Made by a program: the position numbers and the translations under genes. A stretch of DNA of 8,087 nucleotides from DAOVQB01 sp023128935 (GTDB taxonomy: Bacteria; Eisenbacteria; RBG-16-71-46; CAIMUX01; WJJG01), in NCBI GenBank assembly GCA_030628905.1, contig DAOVQB010000210.1:1-8087 (forward strand), read 5' to 3'. The first letter of the stretch is position 1. Each line of letters starts with the position of its first letter. The notes beneath the pieces were generated by a model. That model ran no database searches and had not been told where the DNA came from. It saw nothing but the letters and a program-made list of their open reading frames with translations. Of the stretch, positions 1-5,876 are shown piece after piece.

Positions 1-734
1 CGCTTCTCAGCCGGGATCGGCCCGCATGGGCATTCGTACTTGGTGTTGCCGGTGACCCTGACGCGTTCGGGCCGCGCACCGAGGCTGATCCAGCGTTCAG
101 CATCTCTCTGGCTTTGAGCCGCCACGCAGGCGCTGCGCAGTAACCTGCGCAACCATGGGCGCAACCAGCGCATGCGCTGGGCGGCGCCATGCGTCAACCG
201 CGCGCTCACGAAGGCCACGGGGATCCGTCTGCGTGCCGCCTCCCCAAGCAACCCCGGCCAAATTTCGGTTTCGCAGATCAGAAGCGCCCGCGGCTGCAGG
301 CCCTTCATGAGAGAGCTCATCAAGGGCTGAAAATCGAACGGCGCGAAGCGCACCAGGTGTGCTCCGGCAGCGACAGCCTCTTGCGCGAGGCCGTGGGCAG
401 CCGGAGTCACGACGCTCAGAACGGGATGGCATCCGCGCGCGCGGAGCGCTGACACGAGCGGTAGAGCCCCGCGGGTTTCACCCATACTGGCTGCATGCAC
501 CCATATGGCATCGCCAGCAACGCCGTCCAGCTTTCCCCATGCGCCCATGCGCTCGCGCATCTCAGGGGCGTGCATGACTGCCCGCCCGGCGAGATATGGT
601 GACGCAGCCAGCAGCGATCCGGCCCATGCCAGGCCGTAGAGCCCGCCGCATGCCAGTGTCAGGGCATCCGCCTGGCGTCCGCCAGGAGCCGTCTCGGGTG
701 CCTTATCAGCGTTCTGGGTGGACGCAGTGGGCAT
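1..734 (-). CDS. waaA: Kdo transferase WaaA/KdtA, N-terminal part (runs off left edge)
   Basis: This enzyme transfers 3-deoxy-D-manno-octulosonic acid (Kdo) from CMP-Kdo to the lipid A precursor at the cytoplasmic face of the inner membrane. The first 244 codons are present and the frame is open to the window edge. After a polar, Ala/Pro-rich leader of about 20 residues there is a hydrophobic segment (about 24-50), as expected for the family's N-terminal membrane anchor. Then come family landmarks: MRERMGAWG (59-67), WVHAASMGE (78-86, with the acidic residue equivalent to the proposed catalytic Glu), ETEIWP (155-160), FVSARLT (175-181) and GNTKYE (229-234), which leads into the C-terminal nucleotide-binding half outside the window. 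The ATG at 734 is preceded by GAGGAGGAGAG, a strong Shine-Dalgarno, and lies inside the end of the upstream acyltransferase gene (29-bp overlap). Identity is clear from these motifs; whether it adds one or more Kdo residues cannot be told. Confidence 0.95.
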   Translation of the reverse strand, partial: MPTASTQNADKAPETAPGGRQADALTLACGGLYGLAWAGSLLAASPYLAGRAVMHAPEMRERMGAWGKLDGVAGDAIWVHAASMGETRGALPLVSALRARGCHPVLSVVTPAAHGLAQEAVAAGAHLVRFAPFDFQPLMSSLMKGLQPRALLICETEIWPGLLGEAARRRIPVAFVSARLTHGAAQRMRWLRPWLRRLLRSACVAAQSQRDAERWISLGARPERVRVTGNTKYECPCGPIPAEK

Positions 735-1416
735 CTCTCCTCCTCGCCCATGTCAGGACTTCCCGCTCGGTCCGCGCAGTCAAGCTGTGTAGGGCTGCCG
801 CGAGCTTTACGTTCCAGGCCTCAATCGCCACATCGGTCTTGAGATCCGGTGGGACAACGAGCGGGGGTCCGAATCCATAGACGACCTTTGCCAGGGGCGC
901 GGGCACCACGAATCGATCCCAGGAGGACAGCTGCTTGCGGGGCCAGACGGAGCCTGCCAGGGGTAGGATCGGGATACCGGCGCGCCGCGCAATCAGAACC
1001 GCTCCGGGCTGCGCCTGGTGCCGTGGTCCCCGCGGACCATCGGGTGTAATAGCCACACGACCCCCACCGCGCCCCAGGCGGACCATCTCCACTAGGGATC
1101 GGAACCCTCCCCTGGAGGTCGAACCCCGGACAGACTGATACCCCAAGCGCTGGGTTGCCTGGGCGATGTACTCTCCATCAAGATGTTGACTGATCAGGAG
1201 AGAGATCCCCTGACCGCGCATGCAGTAAGTGAGCGGCAGCAGTTGTCCGTGCCAGACGGCGTAGAGCAACCCCCCCCCGCTCATCTCGACAGCTGCCCGC
1301 TCGTGCTCGCGTCCGATAAGGCGTATGCGCCAGCTGCTTCCCAGCAGACGGAGAATAGCCGAACCGATTAGCCCGGCCGCCCTAGCCCGCAGAGGGATGC
1401 CGCCTGCGCTGGTCAT
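706..1416 (-). CDS. DUF374 lysophospholipid-acyltransferase-like protein, probable lipid A late acyltransferase (LpxJ-like)
   Basis: A 236-residue protein of the DUF374 family. Family blocks are visible in order: YAVWHGQ (52-58), LISQHLDGEYIA (74-85), the VRGSTSRGG block (96-104), ITPDGPRGP (123-131) and the GAVLIARRAGIPILPL block (138-153). LpxJ of Helicobacter and Campylobacter, a secondary lipid A acyltransferase, belongs to this family. Position between lpxB and waaA makes the same role likely here: adding a secondary acyl chain to a lipid A intermediate. That is inferred from family and neighbourhood; a glycerophospholipid acyltransferase is the alternative. The frame could open at 1464, but ATG 1416 is preferred: it forms an ATGA overlap with the lpxB stop and has a GGGGAGGGGAG purine tract just before it. 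The gene ends 29 bp inside waaA. Codons 47-49 are a run of nine G, which would make the gene prone to slippage. Confidence 0.85.
   Translation of the reverse strand: MTSAGGIPLRARAAGLIGSAILRLLGSSWRIRLIGREHERAAVEMSGGGLLYAVWHGQLLPLTYCMRGQGISLLISQHLDGEYIAQATQRLGYQSVRGSTSRGGFRSLVEMVRLGRGGGRVAITPDGPRGPRHQAQPGAVLIARRAGIPILPLAGSVWPRKQLSSWDRFVVPAPLAKVVYGFGPPLVVPPDLKTDVAIEAWNVKLAAALHSLTARTEREVLTWARRRDAHCVHPER
735..745 (-). promoter_or_regulatory. Shine-Dalgarno of waaA inside the upstream gene
   Basis: On the minus strand GAGGAGGAGAG sits directly before the ATG at 734. The GGAGG core is 4 nt from the start codon. It lies within the last codons of the DUF374 acyltransferase gene, so waaA is translated from a site embedded in its upstream neighbour. 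It decides the waaA start. Confidence 0.8.
1270..1278 (-). repeat. Homopolymer tract of nine G (coding strand)
   Basis: Nine C on the plus strand read as nine G on the coding strand of the DUF374 acyltransferase gene, encoding Gly47-Gly49 early in the protein. Gain or loss of one base would shift the frame and abolish the enzyme. It is the longest single-base run noticed in the window; the next is seven C at 7898-7904 in bamA. Its length is at the lower end of tracts known to be phase-variable in other bacteria. Confidence 0.9.
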
Positions 1417-2603
1417 CTCCCCTCCCCCTCGCCGGCGGCGGCAGCCGTAGCGCCCTGCGCACATGACTCCCCAGGCCGGAGGTGTGCCATGACCCGCGCG
1501 GCCGCGCGCTCATAGGCGCCGCTGGATCCGAACTCCGCACGCATCTTGAGCAGGTCATGCCGCATCTGATCGCGCCGCTGCGCATTGCGCAGGAGCGCCT
1601 CAACCTCATCAGCGATTCTGCCAGGCGAGCAATCGTTTTGCAGCAGCTCAGGCAAGATCGGTCGTGCGCTCACCAGGTTGGCCATCGAAATCCAGGGGAC
1701 CCGCACGATCCGCCGCGCCAGCCACCAGGTCAGTGGATTGACCCGATAGACAACGACGGTCGGGGTTCCCATCAGGGCGGTCTCAAATGAGGCCGTGCCC
1801 GAAACCGCTACGGCAACATCGGCTACGGCGGCCAGATCAAACAGCGGCTCGCTCCGCAGTTGGATCCCTGCCCGCTCGGCGTGCGGCCGGTAGCAGCTTT
1901 CCTCGAGTGTATCTGCTTGGCGAAGTACCCACCGGATGGATGGCTCGCGCCTCTGGATCATCGCAGCGGCCTCTGCCAGGATCGGCAGGTGCCGCCTAAC
2001 CTCCACGCGGCGGCTTCCCGGAAGCAGAAGCCCTAGCGGCGAGGACCCCTTGGCCCCCAATCGCTCCCGGAGATCAGCGGGATAACCATGGTGGCGCGAG
2101 GTATCCACCAGAGGGTGGCCGATATGCGTGGTCGGCACGCCCCGTTCCCTGAACCAATGCTCCTCAAAGGGGAAAAGCACCAGCAGCTCCCGCACGCACT
2201 CGCGCAGAATCCGCACGCGGCCGGGCCGCCAAGCCCACAGTTGGGGCGCAATGAAGTAGAGGATCGGCACGCCATTTCGCTGTGCCGCGCGAGCCAAGCG
2301 CAGATTGAATTCAGGAGCGTCGATCGGAAGAAACAGATCTGGCGGGTTCTGCTCAAGCTCTCTTTTCATCCGCCACAGCAGCCGCAGTGCCTGGGGGATC
2401 ACGCGCAGAGCCTCGATGATACCGACGACGGCCAGATCCTCCGATCGCCCCAGCATCCGCATCCCAGCGCGCTCGAGGGCTGGCCCGCCGATGCCGTAGA
2501 AGGAAGCCTTCAGGCCGAGCCCCTCTAGGGCCCGCACGAGACCGGCGCCGTGCGCATCGCTGCTTGCCTCTCCTGCCACGATCAGGATCCGCTGCCCAGT
2601 CAT
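1413..2603 (-). CDS. lpxB: Lipid-A-disaccharide synthase LpxB
   Basis: LpxB condenses UDP-2,3-diacylglucosamine with lipid X (2,3-diacylglucosamine-1-phosphate) to form the beta-1,6-linked tetraacyl disaccharide-1-phosphate; it works at the inner face of the cytoplasmic membrane. The 396-residue length fits the family (about 380). Signature blocks are present: ILIVAGEASSDAHGA (6-20; the usual form is GEASGD, so one Gly is Ser here), PIDAPEFN (93-100), YFIAPQLWAWR (116-126), LFPFE (143-147), GHPLVD (162-167), LLPGSRR (193-199), SGTASFETAL (268-277) and ARPILPELLQ (313-322). The last 25 or so residues are a low-complexity Ala/Gly/Glu tail whose codons also carry the ribosome binding site of the next gene. 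The start ATG at 2603 lies 9 bp after the upstream dehydrogenase stop and is preceded by AGGCGG with a 5-nt spacer. The stop overlaps the next start as ATGA. Confidence 0.97.
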   Translation of the reverse strand: MTGQRILIVAGEASSDAHGAGLVRALEGLGLKASFYGIGGPALERAGMRMLGRSEDLAVVGIIEALRVIPQALRLLWRMKRELEQNPPDLFLPIDAPEFNLRLARAAQRNGVPILYFIAPQLWAWRPGRVRILRECVRELLVLFPFEEHWFRERGVPTTHIGHPLVDTSRHHGYPADLRERLGAKGSSPLGLLLPGSRRVEVRRHLPILAEAAAMIQRREPSIRWVLRQADTLEESCYRPHAERAGIQLRSEPLFDLAAVADVAVAVSGTASFETALMGTPTVVVYRVNPLTWWLARRIVRVPWISMANLVSARPILPELLQNDCSPGRIADEVEALLRNAQRRDQMRHDLLKMRAEFGSSGAYERAAARVMAHLRPGESCAQGATAAAAGEGEGR

Positions 2604-2612
2604 AGGGGCCGC

Positions 2613-3683
2613 CTAACGCTCTAGTGCCGGCGAGATCTCCTTCTCCATCCCGCGACCCGTCGAGCAGCGGAGCCCGCCATCGCGAAACTGCTCCAGGCTC
2701 CGCCGCACCTCGTGCCGGATGCGTGAGGCAAGGCGCAGCACACGCAGTCCATCCTCTCCGCTCACCAACGGGGGTCTATCCTCCCGGATCGCATGCAGGA
2801 AATCTCGAATCTCCTCAGAGAGTGCATCGCCGGAGGGTACCTCGAGGGCTTCTTGATCCACCTGAACGCGCCCGCTTCCCGGAACCGTCACCGCAACGCG
2901 CCCGCTTCCCGGAACCGTCACCGCAGCGGATGGGTCTGCATGGACGCTGGCCCGGTGGCCGCGGTGGGTTAGGAAGTCGAGTGAGACATACCCGGCCTGG
3001 CCGAAGAAGCGCAATTTCCTCACCTTCTCCGGAGACACGCGGCTGGCTGTCAGATTGGCCACCGTTCCGTTCTCGAAGCGCAGCCATGCGTTGGCGATGT
3101 CTTCATTCTGCGTCAGCACAGAGACACCCACCGCATCGAGGGAGACCACTGGATCGGGCACCAGGCTCAAGAGGATGTCGATGTCATGAATCATCAGGTC
3201 CAGGACCACGTCGATATCCAAGCTTCGCGGCACGAAAGGCGCAAGCCTTTGGGATTCCATAAACGCTGGAATGCCAATGGAGTTACGGGCGGCGCGGAAG
3301 ACGGGGTTGAAGCGTTCGATGTGGCCGACCTGCAGCTTGCGGTTGCATTTGGCTGCCAAGCGCACAAGGGCTTCGCCTTGGGCCGTCCTCTCGGTCATCG
3401 GCTTCTCGACCAGCACATGGCAAGCGCTGCGCAGGGCGCGGGACGCAATCTCGAAATGGCTTTCAGTAGGTGCTGCAATGATAACTGCCGAAGCGCGTTG
3501 TAGCACCGGCGCCAATTCGGTGCCTGCCCTGGCTCCAACCTCGCGCGCAAGCTCTTGGGCCGGATCCATCTCACGATCAACGATCCACATGGGTTGACCG
3601 GGCACCAATCGATTCAGCGCACGGGCGTGGAATCCACCCAGATGACCAGCGCCAATAACGGCGATACGCAGGGATGCAGACAT
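2613..3683 (-). CDS. Gfo/Idh/MocA-family dehydrogenase, probable UDP-GlcNAc 3-dehydrogenase (GnnA-like)
   Basis: A 356-residue NAD(P)-dependent oxidoreductase. The N-terminal Rossmann fold shows VIGAGHLGGFHA (9-20) and the conserved EKP triad (93-95). The GHIERFNP block (120-127) and the conserved His in DLMIHDIDI (162-170, His166) lie at the sugar site. In Acidithiobacillus ferrooxidans, GnnA of this family oxidises the 3-OH of UDP-GlcNAc, and the aminotransferase GnnB then makes the 3-amino sugar; both genes lie between lpxA and lpxB. Here the same slot holds only the dehydrogenase, so the GnnA role is supported by position and motifs but the partner is not in the window. Other UDP-sugar 3-dehydrogenases (WlbA type) are possible. 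Residues 254-263 and 264-273 are identical (AVTVPGSGRV twice), from an exact DNA duplication. Start ATG 3683 has AAAGG about 12 nt upstream, and the GxGxxG motif begins at a normal distance from it. Confidence 0.85.
   Translation of the reverse strand: MSASLRIAVIGAGHLGGFHARALNRLVPGQPMWIVDREMDPAQELAREVGARAGTELAPVLQRASAVIIAAPTESHFEIASRALRSACHVLVEKPMTERTAQGEALVRLAAKCNRKLQVGHIERFNPVFRAARNSIGIPAFMESQRLAPFVPRSLDIDVVLDLMIHDIDILLSLVPDPVVSLDAVGVSVLTQNEDIANAWLRFENGTVANLTASRVSPEKVRKLRFFGQAGYVSLDFLTHRGHRASVHADPSAAVTVPGSGRVAVTVPGSGRVQVDQEALEVPSGDALSEEIRDFLHAIREDRPPLVSGEDGLRVLRLASRIRHEVRRSLEQFRDGGLRCSTGRGMEKEISPALER
2865..2924 (-). repeat. Perfect in-frame 30-bp tandem duplication inside the GnnA-like gene
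   Basis: Plus-strand 2865-2894 and 2895-2924 are identical over 30 bp, and identity continues for one base (2925). The unit boundaries coincide with codon boundaries, so the protein gains a second AVTVPGSGRV (residues 254-263 and 264-273) with no frame change. The absence of any silent difference suggests a recent slippage or duplication event, or an assembly artefact. Confidence 0.95.
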
Positions 3684-3764
3684 GAGCTATTCAACCTTTG
3701 AGGATGCGGGAGCGCCTGTGCTCCTAGACCGAACTTTTCTCGAAAACCCACCCATCTGCACCAC
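3684..3764 (-). other. 81-bp gap between lpxA and the GnnA-like gene
   Basis: This is one of three real breaks in an otherwise tightly packed cluster. It holds a short inverted repeat (GGAGC/GCTCC, about 3709-3724) with no following T-run on the transcribed strand, so it is not a convincing terminator. It also holds the octamer TCCTAGAC (3722-3729, plus strand), which recurs upstream of ompH, and an AT-rich patch at about 3734-3746 in GC-rich surroundings. No promoter with clear -35 and -10 boxes was found. Confidence 0.5.
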
Positions 3765-4538
3765 CTAGCGTGTCAGGCCGCGCTCTGAACGCTCGACGAA
3801 ATCACAGAAGAGCTTGATCTCGGGAAGCGATCGGCACTCTACACGGATCCGTTCCAGCGCCTTTTCCTTGACCAGCTTCAAGCGGAAGAAAATCCTGTAG
3901 AGCTTCTTGAGCTCGTTCACCGACTCAGCAGAGAAGCCCCGCCGCTGAAGCCCAATGGTGTTGAGTCCGAAGACGTGCAGCGGATTGCCCGCCGCCTTGA
4001 CGAAGGGTGGTACATCCTTTGGCACCCGGCAGCCGCCACCGATGATACTGTGCGGGCCGATGCGGACGAATTGGTGCACAGGTGTAACGCCCCCGATGAT
4101 GGCGAAGTCGCCCATCTCGACGTGGCCCGCGAGATTGGCCGCGTTGGCCAGGATGGTATGGTTACCCATCACGCAGTTGTGTGCCACATGCGCGTAGGCC
4201 ATAATCAGATTGTCGTTTCCGATGATGGTAGCTTCACCTTCCGCGGTTGCCCTGTTCACTGTGCAGAACTCGCGAAAGGTATTGCGCGCCCCAATCTGCA
4301 AGTAGCTTGGTGCACCCCTATATTTGAGATCCTGTGGTTCGCCACCGATGGCTGAACTGTGAAAGAACTCACATCCCTGCCCTATGATCGTCCGTCCATC
4401 AATCCTAACCATCGAGTGCAGGCGGCAGCGATCCCCGAGTTGAACCTCCGGGCCGACAATGCAATAGGGGCCGATGTCAACATCCACACCCAGTTCTGCC
4501 CCTGGCGCGACAATTGCCGCGTGATCGATCTGTATCAT
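3765..4538 (-). CDS. lpxA: UDP-N-acetylglucosamine acyltransferase LpxA
   Basis: LpxA transfers an R-3-hydroxyacyl chain from ACP to the 3-position of UDP-GlcNAc (or its 3-amino analogue), the first step of lipid A synthesis, in the cytoplasm. The 257-residue protein shows left-handed beta-helix hexapeptide repeats across residues 1-180, followed by a helical C-terminal domain. Landmarks are QDLKY (69-73), the catalytic His in AYAHVAHNC (His120, equal to E. coli His125), NLAGHVEMGDFAIIGG (135-150), VHQF (154-157) and RRGFS (199-203). Gly168 aligns with E. coli Gly173, the acyl-chain-length residue. The frame continues upstream to 4631, but ATG 4538 (MIQIDHAAI) matches the family N-terminus and forms an ATGA overlap with the lpxC-fabZ stop. 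No strong Shine-Dalgarno precedes it, so translational coupling to lpxC-fabZ is likely. Confidence 0.97.
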   Translation of the reverse strand: MIQIDHAAIVAPGAELGVDVDIGPYCIVGPEVQLGDRCRLHSMVRIDGRTIIGQGCEFFHSSAIGGEPQDLKYRGAPSYLQIGARNTFREFCTVNRATAEGEATIIGNDNLIMAYAHVAHNCVMGNHTILANAANLAGHVEMGDFAIIGGVTPVHQFVRIGPHSIIGGGCRVPKDVPPFVKAAGNPLHVFGLNTIGLQRRGFSAESVNELKKLYRIFFRLKLVKEKALERIRVECRSLPEIKLFCDFVERSERGLTR

Positions 4539-5857
4539 CGCGGCGCCACATCCCTGTCGACAATGCTGGAGAGCAACTCTGCCTCGGCGACCAACTGCCC
4601 GCTCACAAAGGCCTTGCCCAGCATCTTGCACGTACGGCTCTTGAGCTTGGTCAACTGCAGGTCAAAGACGAGCTGATCGCCTGGAAGCACGGGCCGCTGG
4701 AACTTGGCATTGTCGATGCCCATGAAGTAGACCAGCTTCGATTCAGGGTTCTCTACCGTGTTCAGCAACAGTACGCCGCCAACTTGGGCCATGGCCTCGA
4801 TGATCAAAACGGCGGGCATGATCGGGTGTCCAGGGAAATGCCCGGCAAAGAAAGGTTCGTTGACCGTCACATTCTTGAGCCCCACAACCCGTTTGCGATC
4901 CTCAAGATGGAGGATGCGGTCAACGAGCAGAAACGGGTAGCGGTGCGGCATGATCCGTTCTACGTCGTTGATATCGAAGTGCACCTCATTGAGCAGTTTG
5001 TCATACAAGGCAGGTCCTGTGTGCTGCTCCACTAGCGCGCGCACGAACTTGACATTGTGCTGGTGGCCACTGCGCACCGCATAGACATGGCCCTGGAGCG
5101 GGCGTCCCAAGAGCGCGAGGTCGCCAAGCAGATCCAGGATCTTGTGACGGACGAATTCATCCGGGAAGCGGAGCGGTTCATCGTTCATAATCCCGTCGTC
5201 TTTAATAACGACGGAGTTCTTAAGGCTGCCCCCCTTGATCAGTCCCTGGGCTCGCAGCATTTCAACATCCCGGTAGAGCGCAAAGGTACGCGCCGGGGCA
5301 ACGAGCTTCTTGAAGCTCTCCGGAGTAATCTCCAAACTCAGATGTTGTGTCCCCAGCACCGGATTGTCGAACTGGATTGTGAAGCCGAGCTTGAGACCCT
5401 CATGCGGGGTTCCGATAATCTGCACGCCATCCTGATCGTAGGTCACGGGCTGACTAATCACGAACGGTTTCCGTTCAGCATCCAGGTTGACGAACCCGGC
5501 GCCTTCCAGAACCTCCACAAAGGCGGCGGCGCTCCCATCGTTGGGCTCGGGAACCTCCGGGCCAGAAACCTCAATCATGATATTGTCGATCTGAAGGGCG
5601 GTCACGGCAGCTAGCACATGCTCTACCGTGTGGACCTCCGTCCCCCTGCTGCGAAGGATCGTTCGGCGGCGGCCATCGTTGTCATCCACGGAGTTCTCGG
5701 GGCAGACCCGGACCTCAGGCGATCCCGAAAGGTCGCTGCGGCGAAAGCAGATGCCCGTATCCGGACCAGCGGGCCGGAATGTAACGGTGGCTTCCTCCCC
5801 CATGTGGAGACCAATCCCGGCAAGGGATACGACCTTTGCAATGGTCCGTTGGTTCAC
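4535..5857 (-). CDS. lpxC-fabZ: Fused LpxC deacetylase / FabZ 3-hydroxyacyl-ACP dehydratase
   Basis: A 440-residue bifunctional protein. The LpxC part (about 1-290) is the zinc deacetylase that removes the acetyl group from UDP-3-acyl-GlcNAc, the committed step of lipid A synthesis. It shows GIGLH (14-18), TVEH with Glu79/His80, and the zinc and catalytic residues His238, Asp242 (HKILDLLGDLAL) and His265 (SGHQHN). The FabZ part (about 291-440) dehydrates 3-hydroxyacyl-ACP in fatty acid synthesis: IMPHRYPFLLVDR (302-314, catalytic His305) and the GHFPGHPIMPAVLIIEAMAQ block with Glu354. The usual Gly in MPGVL is Ala here. No methionine at the junction would give a separate FabZ. The frame opens at TTG 5893, with an ATG at 5881, but GTG 5857 puts the three LpxC residues at exactly the E. 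coli numbers and follows AAGGAGG. The stop overlaps lpxA. Confidence 0.95.
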   Translation of the reverse strand: MNQRTIAKVVSLAGIGLHMGEEATVTFRPAGPDTGICFRRSDLSGSPEVRVCPENSVDDNDGRRRTILRSRGTEVHTVEHVLAAVTALQIDNIMIEVSGPEVPEPNDGSAAAFVEVLEGAGFVNLDAERKPFVISQPVTYDQDGVQIIGTPHEGLKLGFTIQFDNPVLGTQHLSLEITPESFKKLVAPARTFALYRDVEMLRAQGLIKGGSLKNSVVIKDDGIMNDEPLRFPDEFVRHKILDLLGDLALLGRPLQGHVYAVRSGHQHNVKFVRALVEQHTGPALYDKLLNEVHFDINDVERIMPHRYPFLLVDRILHLEDRKRVVGLKNVTVNEPFFAGHFPGHPIMPAVLIIEAMAQVGGVLLLNTVENPESKLVYFMGIDNAKFQRPVLPGDQLVFDLQLTKLKSRTCKMLGKAFVSGQLVAEAELLSSIVDRDVAPR

Positions 5858-5876
5858 CGCCCCTCTAGTCCTCCTT
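5858..5876 (-). promoter_or_regulatory. Ribosome binding site choosing the GTG start of lpxC-fabZ
   Basis: AAGGAGG (5876-5870 on the minus strand) lies inside the last LpxD codons, 12 nt before GTG 5857. A second purine run, GAGGGG, ends 2 nt before the GTG. The 12-nt spacer is longer than usual, which leaves ATG 5881 as a weaker alternative; that start has no comparable site and would add eight residues absent from typical LpxC. Confidence 0.6.

Noticed and set aside
97..432. 111-codon minus-strand open frame
   Set aside because: It is an alternative frame inside waaA; the true frame carries the ASMGE, ETEIWP and GNTKYE motifs.
2624..3262. 212-codon open frame on the plus strand
   Set aside because: It is antisense to the dehydrogenase gene, rich in Pro/Arg/Ser as expected from GC-rich shadow frames, and shows no recognisable domain.
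3708..3725. GGAGC/GCTCC inverted repeat as a terminator after lpxA
   Set aside because: The stem is only five pairs and no T-run follows on the transcribed strand.
5057..5614. 185-codon open frame on the plus strand
   Set aside because: It lies wholly antisense to the conserved LpxC domain and has no ribosome binding site or family motif that I can see.
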